From assembly GCA_048772705.1 (NCBI GenBank), contig JBLWGC010000185.1, positions 1 through 64,000 on the forward strand: a DNA stretch of 64,000 bases, in the 5' to 3' direction. The position numbers were made by a program, and so were the translations under genes. This document shows, one piece after another, positions 14,001 through 24,793 of this stretch. The DNA is from Leidyana gryllorum EB-2025a. Lineage: Eukaryota > Apicomplexa. The number at the start of each line of letters is the position of its first letter. Position 1 is the first letter of the stretch. The notes under the pieces are model-generated. The model ran no database searches and was not told the DNA's origin. It saw nothing but the letters and a program-made list of their open reading frames with translations.

Positions 14001-17000
14001 GTTCATGGGGGCAACACCCTTCGAGGCAGCGACCTCCGATCTTTGGGTCGGCAGAGTGGCCAGTGATCCGGGAGTGTCGCAGGTGAGAGGCGGGGCGTCT
14101 TCAGAGCTGTCATATTGAGAGAGTATCTCCGGACGATATGTCTGTTCATACGATCTGGAGTGATCGTCATCCGCCTCCTGGGTGTGGGAGAATGGCCCTT
14201 CAGTGATGGCACTTTCTTTCCAGGGTATGGAGGGCTGCGAATGGGAATGGCAAAGGAGCAGAGCGTTGCTGTAAAACTCACCACGCCAGATGATGTCGGA
14301 TAGGACCATCCGTCTGCAAAGTCAATAATGGAAGTCATGCCGGAGGGTTCTCGTCCCTGCTGTGACTGGGCTGCCACCGGGCGGACACCGCTGGAGGGGG
14401 GAGGCACAATCTTCGGTATATAGAGAGATGATGTGAAGTTTGGAGCACTGAATTCGGAGCGGCCAGGGGAGGGTTCCGGGTCCCACATCTCGGAGCCAGA
14501 ACCCTTATCTGGCTCAAGCACCTCCCCTGGGAAGTTACTGCCGGGAGTTTCCAACAGGTTGAGAGTGTCATCCGAGGGTACATAGTCGATGATCACAGAG
14601 CATTCTTTCTCTTCGGGAGCTCTAAAGTCGTCAATAGACTCTTCGGGTGAGCGGCTGTACAGATCATCAGCGCTGGGTCTCTCTGGCCGATTGGGGGAGG
14701 TGAAGTCCGTGCTATCGACAAAGTTCTCTGATCCGGTCTCATTCTCAGTAAGTTCGATCTCCGAATCTATAGGAGCTCGCTACAGAGAAATTGAAGTGTT
14801 CCATAGCTACGGCGGTTGCTTACTGGAGACACGGCCGATGGAGTCTCAGACGGACTGGATTCACTGGGCCACGTTATTCCGTCTCTTGGCTACACCGCGA
14901 CGTGATGACTCTAAGATGGCATACACTCACTCACCTTAGCGCCTCGCGCCATCACCACCTCCCCGTGAGAGGACGGTGGAATGGTGAACTCGCACCTGAC
15001 AGTTTCGACTCGAGAGGGCATTGGTACGTCGAAGGTGGAAGCCAAAGAGTGTGCTTCAGATCGTGGGGGTTCGCTGGATGGGTCTTGAGGGGGGGTCACA
15101 AATATGTCTTGAGCTTTCCGGGAGTCCAGCAGTGGGTGGAGCCAACCGCTGTAAGCATCGCGAGGTCGGTGCGGCCTTTCCGAACCGGCTTGCGAACCGG
15201 GAGTCAACACACCACTTTGGTCCAGGAGGCCGGAGACATCGCTGGGGAAGGGACTATCGTTCCCCCAGGGCGTGATGTGATCAGTCCCGCTCCGAGTTAA
15301 GCGCGTAGGCACGCTGGGCCGAGTGTGGAACGCGTACCCACTGGTTGCATCACTGTCCGTCGTGTGGGCAGTGGGGGCTATGGTGACCGGAATCATTGTC
15401 CTCTGCGACCGTGGCGGCGATGTCGGCCTTGTGCTCCGCTCACTGATGTGAGAACCGGAAGGCGCGTGCGCGGAACCCCTATCGGCGGGGGAGGGTGGTT
15501 GGTCGCGATACTCGCTCGAATGATGTCCCTCTCTCGTCGGCTCCAAAGCCGGGCTCGAGGTATTCGAGTCGGCTTCAGGAATTGACGATCGAAATGAACT
15601 GAGTGGGGACTCGTTTTGAGAACATCGGCCACGCGGTGTGAGGCGCTCCTCACTTTCGCGGGGACTATTGGGATTCAAGAGCGGCAGCTGTACTGATGGG
15701 ATGCCCACATCGAGCGGTTCCTCTCCACTGCCGGAATCTTTGGGAGACATCGGACCACTGCCTTCCACATCGCGAGGGGTGGGCGGATAACTCGTTCTGC
15801 TGGCCATAGAACCCTCGCGGGGGCTCTGCAGCGAAGTTCTGCGAGAAGCAAAGTCATCATCCGGTGGTAAGGACTGGGGTGTGCGAGCTTCTCGCAAACT
15901 TGGTCGGTGAGAGGACGGTGGCGTGCTATGAGGCAGCGAAGTCTTGCGACTCACCACTCCCACCGAGCGAGAGGTCCGGATAGATCGTGTCGCAGAATGG
16001 CTCCAGCCCATTGACGCCCTATCACGATGTGACTTGGTGTCTGAAGAGCCACCCCCCCCTGAAGACGAGATGCTCGACTCCGGCGTTATCAGAACGCCTT
16101 CTCGTAGGTTTTTGCTTTCGTCATTCTTTGGGGCGCTCGACGAGACACTTCGCACTTCGGACTGGCCACCAACGAGCTGATGCTCAGGTTTGGGACACGG
16201 CTCCGGTGTCACAAGCATTACAGAGTCGGCAGAAGAAGATCCCTGGAGAGATTCTTTCTCCGACTGCGTGGGCTCAGAGGCAGAACGGAGCTCAGATGCT
16301 GGTTCTTCACTTGTTGCCTCTGGGATCATCTCCAGCTCCGTCGCTGCAACGAGCGACGATCTTCCTTCAGCACTTCCCATGGCTCCCCAAGGCACGTCTC
16401 CGGTGCTACTGGGCCGCACATCACCCGCTGGCACACACGGCTGGGGACGCGGCTCGTTACTCGGTGATCCAGGATCGCTGACACTTCCTCCCGACAGTGT
16501 GGGATCTTCGTCGCCGATGGAACCTTCCATATCTTCGGGAGCAGTGTCAACATCGATTCCCACATCGGGAGTGAAACCCTCCGCTGTCGGCGAAGGCTGA
16601 TCCAATGTTCCCGTGGTACGTAGCGTACTCATATCGTGTGTTGAGGACGCCTCAGCGTCGGTGTGGACCCCAGGATGGTGTTGCGTCGAATCTTCTTCGG
16701 TCATAGAGTATGTGAGGGGAATCTGGGAGTCTCGCTCCGACAGCGGGGTGTACCCGACGAAAACTCCTCGATGGAAACCTGTGAAGCTAAGCGCTGGAGT
16801 TTCACCCATCGAAGAAGCTGTGTTGTGTGTCTCTCCACGCTCAGAAGGGGATAGGGTGGTCTCCTCTATAACCTGGGCGCCTATAACTATATTGTGCGAC
16901 ATAATTGGTCTGACGACTCCTGATTTCCACTCACCTTCTTGCGACGTTGGACTGCCGAGGGAGATACTGAAGTCCGTGACGTCATCTGATGCCACGCAGA

Positions 17001-20000
17001 TGCCGTCATTGTGTGATCGGTCGGAGACACTGGGAGCCGGCGACTCTCCACCTTCCTGCTGTGCCGGATCGGATCGAGGCTTTATCACATCTGCTGTCTC
17101 TGGATCTGAAGATCTCGGCGGTGGGAGATCGACAATGATCTCTGTCGTCCCTATCTCGGCATTTGATCCTTCACCGGGAACGGAAACAGCCTCATTCACC
17201 ATTGGTTGGGGCTCCGCGCCACGACTCGTTCCGGGAGATGAGCGAGACTCGTTTGACCTGGAAAAGGAGCCGTCCGTCAATGGCAACTGCTCGGTGACTT
17301 TGCTGTATGTCGAGTGGTCAACAGGTCTTTGACTCGCCCCCGAAGACTCCTCCTCCTCCTCAGGCGTATGAAAGGAAGCGATCTCAGGAACAGGACTGGA
17401 TTCTTCAGAATGTGTTTGTGCCCTCGCCACACTGGGGACCACCACTTCATCATCTTCTGGGCGCTCGGCCACATCAGGCGTAGCGAACTCCTCTCTTTCA
17501 TTGCTATCTGCCTCACTTCCGGGAGCCGTTGGAACCGGTGAAGGGCATTCGCTCTTATCGGGAAGTTCCGAAACACTGACTATGTCCTCGGACGGTCCCA
17601 CGTACTCGAAAGTGTCCGATGGCGGGGTTGGGCACTCGATGTCCTCGATCTGGTGGTGTCCCGGATATGTGCTGGCGTCTCGAGCCGCAACAGGAGTCTC
17701 CTCCTCATCACTGCCTCCGTAAAAGGAGATTGGAAGAGAGTCGATACCCACAGGGGGGAGTGAGCTGCTGTCCTCTCCGTCTGTTGGCTCTTCAGTGTCC
17801 TCAAAGACGTCTTCAGTGATTCGATGGGTACCGGTTCGACTGTGCACTTCTGCTTCGATATCGTCAGACGTGATGACGTCTGAAAGGATGGCGTCCATCA
17901 CATAGGACGGTATCTCTTCGTCGGCAGTGCGCGCTTCGTAATAAGTTTCTTGAGAATTCCGTGGGTTCATCTCCATAGAGTCCTCCGGTGGACTGGTGCT
18001 GCCGTGTTCGTAGTCGTCTGGTCCATACTCTTGAGAGCTGGGCGCTTCATCGGTTGGATTGCTGTTGCTGACAGGAACCGGTTGTACAGACGAGGAGACG
18101 GCAGATCGCGGTAGAGGGATAGGTGTACGATCTTCATCGACACTGCCCGTGCCCGAACTGAAGCCGAATTCCGACAGTCGCTTCTTTGGTAGAGAGACTG
18201 GGAGAGGTTCTGATAGTCCACTCGGTCTCGCCAGTGTTATTGTCGGAGGACGTGGAGGCCCGGCAACAGCGTTGGAGTCTACGAGACGGGAAGCTGGTGC
18301 CGTTTTGGGGGGCTGCGGTCCCTTGATCCAGCCCTTGACTTTGGCGAGGTCAAGATTCAGGAAGGGAATAGCGAATTTTGGTTTACTGGGACGCGCGCTT
18401 TGAGAGGTGTCTTGTAATCGTGCAGGGGGGGTGATATTGAAACCAACTTCAGACCTCGAGTTCAAGTCACTGCTCATCCCTTCGACTGCACTGATAGGAG
18501 TGACAAAATTGTTGTCTTGCGGTGACGGAGTATCCAAAGACTCTGCTTTGTACTCGGTTTGTCCATCGACAACGGTAGGGGGCGATTCTGGCAACCAAAC
18601 CGAACCAATTGGGGACTCAGACGTTGGCAAAGTACCAGTGTCGACAGTCTGAGGTCTGGCAGGGGGGTCACCTGTGTTGACTGAGCCCAGTTTGAGATAA
18701 TGGTAGCTGTCTATCGGTACACTTCGAGCTGTACTACGACTTCGAGGTCGGTACACAGAAATCGCGGGACCCAAACCGGGGAGATTGAGGGATCGGTCCA
18801 TCAGAGTGGGCGTGAGGAAACTGAGTCGCTCATTGGAGATCGATACTGGAGATCGTGGACGAGGCGCGATTGAAATAGGCTGGTTGTGTCGCATATGCGG
18901 CGCAGCGCTTTGAGGGCGGCGACTTTGTGGATGAGGTATACGCGTCCAATTGGGAAGAGTTAGCGGATTCTGACGAGGCAACGAACTGGAACCGAGTCGA
19001 CCACCTCGCACGGGTCGCGTCGGTGTTCGATTGGCATTGAGATCGATCACGGCCGGACGAAGTGCCCAAGCGGGGAATTGTAGGTTGGAACGGCCGTAGT
19101 CTTGGCCGATTCTGCCTGCGGTCAAATCGGCATCACCAGCAGGAAAGTCAAGATGCCTTCGATTCGTTGATGCCCTCTGCTGTGAGGGAACGTCTCTGGT
19201 GAGATCAGTCTTGCCGAGGTCCAGAGTTGTACCTCGAGTTTGCTCGTACAATCGTTTGGGGTCTTGCGGAAATCGAGAGACTGAAGGGAATTCCAGCTTC
19301 GACCGCGTAACGTGCTCTCGTCGCTGGGTGCTTTTCAGGGCCACGCTACTCGGCATGGCCAAATCGATATTGGAGTTGCGATATTGCTGTGTCAAATTAT
19401 GCGGAGTGGATCGGAGGGTTTCGACAGAATTCAAGTCCAAAGTGGTACGTTCAACCTGGTGTATTTGAAGATGACTTGCCGGAGGACTCAACAAGAATTG
19501 GGTCTGCAGATCCAGAACAGTCCGCCTTTGTTGATCGCTCCGGTGGGCGCGGACGACGAGTGTCGGTTTGGGCCGTATTGGGTGCAAGTCCAGGACACGT
19601 CCGGCGGGGGCTACCATCGGTGCCAGACCTCCAGAATCACTGGACTGGATAGGTAAGAGACGGGGGTTTCTGACGAGAGGGGGCACAGATATCAATTTCA
19701 TATCTCTCACTCTCACCGGAAGAACTGTAAAAGACGGGTGGTACCCTCTCCTCGAGTCAGGGCTTCTTGATCAAACAAGCGATACATCAGATTCCACGCA
19801 GTAATGAGCGCTTGATGCACTTCTTCAGGGGTACCAACTGGTGATTTATCGAGTGGAGTACTGTCAGACGCCGATTCTGGGGCGGCAGCTTTAGTGACAC
19901 CGTCGTGAATCACAGACAGCTCTCTCAAGAGGTCCAAAGGAACGGGGATCACCCCTGCTGGCCTTGGAGGACACACATGGGATGACACATCTCTCCGCAC

Positions 20001-21446
20001 GGCTTCAATCAGAATGTACTGTCCTGAGGAATTCGAAGAAGGACGCAACCGAAATTGATAGCCAGTGTCAATGATGGGAGGACTTGTTGCAGATGCTCCA
20101 AACTTGGTGGGCGGAGGTCGACAAATGATCGTCCAACCCATACGAGGCCCCATGCCCTCGACTCCAGCATCATTCTTGGGGGCGAACGGTGTATCCAATG
20201 CATTGGACTCGGCTGCTGATACCAGCGCTTCAATGTAGCTTTGCAGGTCAGCTCCCGTAACTGCAAATAAAGAGGTTGTTAGGCAGTATATCGACGGTAG
20301 ATCGAGTTATACACACTCGAGCGAGAGAGAGACAGAGAGAGAGAGATAGATAGAGGCACACACTCACACTCACAATCACACTCACACTCACGCTCACACA
20401 CACACACACAGGTTTACATAGACACAATGATCTACAGGATCCTTTGAGACTCGCCGGGCCACACTCTCTCCATTCATTGAGCGCAATGGGAGCTTACTGG
20501 GTTCTGTCAAGCTCGAATTTATGTTTGGTAATGGGATGAGATCCCGGTCTGAGGAGCACAAAGTGGGATCCTCCAGATGATTGAGACATTGGAAGAGAAC
20601 ATCTGCTCCGTCTTTGAGCGTCTCTCCGGAGCAGGGAACAGTGTGGAAAGAAGCGGTGTGGTAATTGACGATTACGGCTGCGCCATAATCTCCGAGTGGC
20701 GGCCACCAAAAGCAATGTGTATGCACTCGACCAGTCTCAACACGACTTAGCCATTTACGCATCAACGCCGCAAAGTGCATTTTAGGGACCAACGAGGACC
20801 CAAAGGCTTTCTCAACAGTGGGAGATATATGGAGGTCCGGCGGCAATTCACAACCTGCAAGTACTGCTGCAAGTTTGACGGATTTGTGAACCGCCAGCTG
20901 AGTCTCCCAGGGGTGACTGTGAGCAGTCTCGAGCTTCCAGACTGCTGTGCCGGTGGCGTCAACAACTGCAATGACAGTGTTGACGCTGAACATACCGCGC
21001 CGCAGGCGGTATTGGCACACACGGAGGGTTCGAGACTCTCCATGGGCCACGATGACTCTCAAAGGTTGCGCTTGTGCAGTTACTGAACCTCGGGGGCTGC
21101 AAGCTGGTGATGATGGAGGGGTGGTCAAAGAGTCGGCAGCTACGGCTGCATGTTGCGGTTCGGGATGACGAAAAAGTCGAGGTGGGCTGGGTGGAAGCAG
21201 TTCGTGATCGCGGCTGTGTGTATCGGGCGTGCCCCTGCTTAATTGACGCCCGCGTCCTGAAGAGACTTTTGGTGGTTGCATAGCCTCGATGAGACGCAAG
21301 GATTGTTGATAGTCGATGAGCTGACATTGGGCTGCGAACCATAGATCGACCCAGCGCTCCGATTCAGAAAGATCGATGACAGCCCTCTGTGGACTGAGCG
21401 GAGCCGCCCCTTCGTCTACAGAGGCACAGCTCTGGAAGTCTTCCAT
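1..21446 (-). CDS. Giant repeat protein (partial; runs off the left edge)
   Basis: Five exons join in phase on the minus strand: 20498-21446, 19717-20260, 14935-19669, 14282-14779, and 14234 down past position 1. Introns are GT-AG, of 237, 47, 155 and 47 nt. I do not recognise the family. Residues 1 to about 500 (exons 1-2) look folded and include Cys, Trp and His. Residues of about 500-3300 are Ser/Pro/Glu-rich and probably disordered. From about residue 3310 the protein is an acidic tandem repeat with core EPQSEESDVE. This core holds several casein-kinase-2-like Ser-acidic sites, but no kinase link is shown. There is no signal peptide or membrane segment. One base is missing from the repeat near 3469, so strict translation leaves the repeat frame there and stops at 981 (about 6,660 aa); the repeat frame stays open on to position 1. 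A start at 21500 is less likely than the ATG at 21446. It could be a cytoskeletal, scaffold or surface-coat protein; nothing in the sequence decides. Confidence 0.75.
3466..3473 (-). other. One-base frame break inside the repeat array
   Basis: On the plus strand every other unit reads gagacagtctgtgg; here it reads gagacatctgtgg, one g short. Upstream (higher coordinates) the minus frame gives EPQSEESDVE. Below this point the same frame gives Ser/Leu/Arg-rich sequence until a stop at 981, while the EPQSEESDVE frame resumes one base over. A neighbouring unit also lacks one codon. This may be a sequencing or assembly error in repeats, or a real truncation. Confidence 0.85.
20320..20411. repeat. 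GA and CA microsatellites inside intron 1 of the giant gene
   Basis: A (GA)n run followed by (CA)n and CACT-type repeats. It lies within the 237-nt intron (20261-20497) between exons 1 and 2 of the giant gene and explains why that intron is about five times the usual 45-50 nt. Confidence 0.9.
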
Positions 21447-21521
21447 GTAATGTTTCCTTCTGCTGTCCTTCTGTGTAATACGCACGAGTGAGTAAAACAA
21501 TCTTTTTTGTTGCTATGGACC
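21447..21521. promoter_or_regulatory. Short divergent promoter region (75 bp)
   Basis: It separates the start codon of the giant gene (minus, 21446) from that of a 168-aa protein (plus, 21522). It contains a T6 run about 17 bp before the plus-strand ATG. No TATA box is seen. The promoter role is inferred from position only. Confidence 0.4.
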
Positions 21522-22028
21522 ATGTCATCCTTCGACAGTACTGAAGAGGAGGCGGTTCGTAAGCGTGCGGACTCTATCTACGCACAAGAGGCAAATTTGA
21601 GAGCCACCGCCGTGACAACGACCGCTACGCTTTCACTATTCGGGCTAACATCGCCGGAGGGCGACATGTTGACTATCACGCTCCCAGCGTTGAAGCGTCA
21701 GCGACCCGTCCGAGCGATGGCGCCGGCCGCCAACCGCTCCCGATCCTTATCGCCCCTCAAAAGAGGTATTCGGGGCGCCCCGCTATCGGCCAGGCGGCCA
21801 GTGGTGTATCTCCAGACGGAACCGTCACAATCTGCCGCCTATTATCCTCAAAACGCTGCTGGCGCCAATACTGCTGCCTCCGGGGCGGCGGGAAACACTC
21901 ACCAAACACGTGGACGCGAAATGTACTTCCCGTGCCCCCCGGAAGATCGGAGACGTAGTGCAGCGATGTCTCCTGCTGTACGTACACTGCTGCACATGAA
22001 GAGCGACACTGTACTGGGCCGTCATTAG
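21522..22028 (+). CDS. Hypothetical protein, 168 aa, Ser/Arg-containing
   Basis: Single exon from an ATG at 21522. I do not recognise a family. The N-terminus is acidic (STEEEA) and followed by a short helical stretch. The middle has a basic SRSLSPLKR segment that could be a nuclear signal or kinase site, and the C-terminal half is rich in Ala, Gln and Arg. No signal peptide or membrane segment is seen. The stop TAG (22026-22028) overlaps, on the other strand, the stop of the secreted-protein gene (TAA, 22025-22027). The ATG was chosen because the upstream codons of the open frame lack another ATG and the gene is flanked by a 75-bp divergent spacer. It is supported mainly by reading-frame integrity and position. 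Confidence 0.55.
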   Translation: MSSFDSTEEEAVRKRADSIYAQEANLRATAVTTTATLSLFGLTSPEGDMLTITLPALKRQRPVRAMAPAANRSRSLSPLKRGIRGAPLSARRPVVYLQTEPSQSAAYYPQNAAGANTAASGAAGNTHQTRGREMYFPCPPEDRRRSAAMSPAVRTLLHMKSDTVLGRH

Positions 22029-23626
22029 ACGATCAGAACTTCCAGTGGAGCCTTTGTGACCTCTGTGTATTGAAACGCACCCCCCACTGCCATGGCGTAG
22101 GCCAAGATACGCCCTTTGCGTCCGTCCGTCGTCATGCCTTCGACTCTCAAGTCGTAAGTAATGCGATCATGTGAACCTATGTATCGGGGCTCACGTCTGG
22201 CCTGCTGCCAATTCCCGATCCGCCCAACAGGCCGCACTTCCTCTGGCTCCAACCACTCTGCAACAGAAAAGTTGCCACGCTGTTTCGCCCAAGCGACTGC
22301 GCTTGCAACGCCTCTGTTCGTCAGATATGGATCCCGCCACAACAAGCCTCCCGCCAGTCTGAGTACCTCCTCCCAACCCTTTCTTCCTGCCGCTATTGTA
22401 TGTGTTTCTATCTCTGCTGCATCAAAAATCTCACCTCCCGCCGACATCACTGTTTCACCATCTCTGCTGCCGACTCTCCACTCTCTTCTTCCTGCCCCGC
22501 GATTGCATTTGTGGCTCAATACAATTCTGTCGGCCCTATCCGCAACGAGTTCGAGAACACGTGACTCCACCACTCCGTCGTCCAAACAGTACCTATCCAA
22601 CGCCAAAAATGTGCCCAAATCGATCGATTCTGCTCACGGAACAATTACTGCCTGTACTCGCGCATTCAACCCGAACGCCACGCACCGACAGAGATGTCTC
22701 AGGGCAAACTTTGTCTCATCGTCCTCGGCATTACACCCGAATACACGCAGCCCATGTCTTCCCATAACTCGGTTCAGACCCGAAGATACAGGCATCATCG
22801 CGGCCGCATTCACCACAAGAATTGACGATGAATTCCTATGTGATACCCCCGCCTCCTCCTCACCGACCCTTACAAACTTCTCTTCATCAGTCGTCGTTGT
22901 TCCCCATAACTCGCTGATACCTCTGCGTTTTGAGTCAGTCAGTCGCAGTGTGTTCTGGTCACAACACTCTCACCGTTCAACAACCTTCTCCGCTGCCAAT
23001 CGCTCGGTATTCAGACCACTCCTTAACCTTTCGCGAGGAGCAAACACCATTTCCTCGTCAAACTCCATCAGCTCAACATCCAACGCCTTCTGGATGTAAT
23101 CGAATATCTCATCTACCTCTTTCATAGAACAACTATCCCCACCACCCCTCAGGGTCACCACCAACATCCTTATCGCCAACAGAGCCTGGATGTCCACATC
23201 ACATTTCTCCGCGGCTTCTCCCGCACACTCTTTTGTCCGCTCATCTCTCAGACACTTTGTCACAGCCTCGATCTCGTCTGTATTCTCGGTGTTCGATAAA
23301 CCTACTATCACGCTCGACTTTCGACGCCGCTCAAATATTAGCTCCTGAACGAAATCCTTATTATCAAGGCTTGTCGGACTCTTATTCCCTCCTGCCGTGC
23401 CCTCCTCCTGCAGCTTTTCGTTCGATGGTCCATCTCCGTCATCTACTTGGTAACTAAGTCCCACTTGAATCGGATCATGGCCTTCATTATAAACTTGAAC
23501 TACCCCATAACCGACACCTGTCGTCTTGTCTACCTCCACCACCACTTTTCCACCATGAATCTGTAGACTAACGCAACCTGCGTCCAACAGCGTCAACCCA
23601 ACAAGTACAACGCTGCTCAACTTCAT
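22025..23626 (-). CDS. Secreted protein, 501 aa, unknown family
   Basis: Three exons (22974-23626, 22638-22922, 22025-22592), joined by GT-AG introns of 51 and 45 nt in matching phase. The protein begins with a typical signal peptide (MKLSSVVLVGLTLL...AGC) and has no later membrane segment, so it is probably secreted or lumenal. It has scattered cysteines, including a CLRDERTKEC pair and an HLCRC motif, which could form disulfides. No known domain was recognised. The start is the ATG at 23626; the frame runs a little further up only through non-ATG codons. The gene converges on, and its stop overlaps, the 168-aa gene. The long plus-strand open frames across this locus are Ser/Pro-rich shadows of it. 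Confidence 0.8.
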
Positions 23627-23784
23627 CCCCACACATGCACAAAGTAGTCCAGATTACAGTGACGCCCCCCAACCTATCAACCAGCCCATCACATTGGACA
23701 CCCCAAATGTCCATACCTGCTGTCCCCAGCTCGATAAACCTTAGAAAATCCCCATGCTTATGTGATACCTGTTTCGACCCCCAA

Positions 23785-24309
23785 TTACATATTGTCAATG
23801 CCAAAGATTACGCACTGATCAGCTATCGATCTGTGGGATGACGCAGCATTCAACTCTTGGCCGCTCTCAACACGACTAAAGTAGTTGCACCACACCTTAT
23901 GTGTTTGCGCATATTCGTGTCCCAAAAGTTCCGGTGCATGTGTGTGCACCTGGTGCCCACGAACGTGAGGATGCCAAGGATTATCAAGAGCAGAAGACCT
24001 TGAATTGATGACGTGAATTTCACAAGCTGCACGGAGCCGAGCCTTCTCAATGGTCAAGTGAGTTAGATGTGATAGATTCAATTCAATTGGTGCATCTTGC
24101 AGACGGTGATTGAAGGCCGGCCCAGCTACGTTCAAGACCTTCACGTGGTGTCTTGCTTCTTTTGGGTGTATGTCCTTTGCGCATAGGCCCGTAGGAGTAG
24201 GAGGAGCCCTGAGGTTGTTGGAGGGGCCAAAACTGCGTAGGAGGGATCCTGTAGGAGTAGGCTGGGAAATTTCTGAAGGAACTAAGTGGTAGCTAGTATG
24301 GGTGTACAT
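23785..24309 (-). CDS. Doubtful ORF, 174 aa, in the spacer between two gene starts
   Basis: The stretch 23627-24320 (694 bp) has no gene I can support well. It contains one ATG-started minus-strand frame of 174 codons (24309-23785). This is His-rich, without recognisable domains, and its ATG lies only 11 bp from the ATG of the plus-strand gene at 24321. An alternative frame (about 24030-23850) encodes a hydrophobic stretch like a signal peptide but lacks an ATG; it could be a spliced exon. The motif GTAGGAGTAGG occurs twice (about 24191 and 24251). It may be a spliced gene I cannot resolve, or a regulatory spacer. Confidence 0.22.
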   Translation of the reverse strand: MYTHTSYHLVPSEISQPTPTGSLLRSFGPSNNLRAPPTPTGLCAKDIHPKEARHHVKVLNVAGPAFNHRLQDAPIELNLSHLTHLTIEKARLRAACEIHVINSRSSALDNPWHPHVRGHQVHTHAPELLGHEYAQTHKVWCNYFSRVESGQELNAASSHRSIADQCVIFGIDNM

Positions 24310-24320
24310 TGGCTAGCTTG

Positions 24321-24764
24321 ATGGAAGGTCGGAAGAGAAAACGGGAAGAGGGCGATCCTTTGGACAGGCCCTATTTCCCTCTACCGCGTTTGGAGCCCTC
24401 TTCTGCCCCTAGAGTTGACCAGAGTAGGAAGCGACCTGGTCCTATACTGGGCGTGCAGGATAAGTCTGTATGGAAGCGGCCGAAGGTTGAGGCAGAAGCC
24501 GCACCACCAGCGTGTACAACATTGGCGGTGTATCAATCGCCGGAAGCGTTTCAAGAGCAGGTAGTCTTTGCTTCTAATCCCGAAGCGGTCGCCTTGAAAG
24601 ACAGGATGCATCGACTAGGTCGTGAGTACCAGCGATCGAGTACGCAAGGTCAAGCATTTCGATCGCCGCAATCCTTCGAGATCCAACTGCCTCTGTACAG
24701 TGGTGGGGTCATAGACCTCCGGGAAACTGAGTCAGAGGACGAGGAGGACATGTTCGATATGTGA
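24321..24764 (+). CDS. Hypothetical protein, 147 aa, basic N-terminus and acidic tail
   Basis: Single exon from the ATG at 24321. The N-terminus (EGRKRKREEGD) resembles a nuclear localisation signal. The middle is Pro/Arg-rich with a KDRMHRLGREY helix-like segment, and the protein ends in an acidic tail (ETESEDEEDMF). No signal peptide or membrane segment is seen, and no family was recognised. The next gene on the same strand starts only 29 bp after the stop, so the two may be transcribed together. A nuclear role is inferred from composition alone. Confidence 0.6.
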   Translation: MEGRKRKREEGDPLDRPYFPLPRLEPSSAPRVDQSRKRPGPILGVQDKSVWKRPKVEAEAAPPACTTLAVYQSPEAFQEQVVFASNPEAVALKDRMHRLGREYQRSSTQGQAFRSPQSFEIQLPLYSGGVIDLRETESEDEEDMFDM

Positions 24765-24793
24765 AAAAGCTTTTACTCTTTTGGATAAGCCCA

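Noticed and set aside
22161-23099. Plus-strand 312-codon Ser/Pro-rich frame
   Set aside because: Antisense shadow of the three-exon secreted protein, whose splice sites, phase and signal peptide are all consistent.
24110-24292. 60-codon plus-strand frame upstream of the 147-aa gene
   Set aside because: No ATG-led coding pattern, overlaps another doubtful frame, and is rich in simple GTAGGAGTAGG-derived residues.
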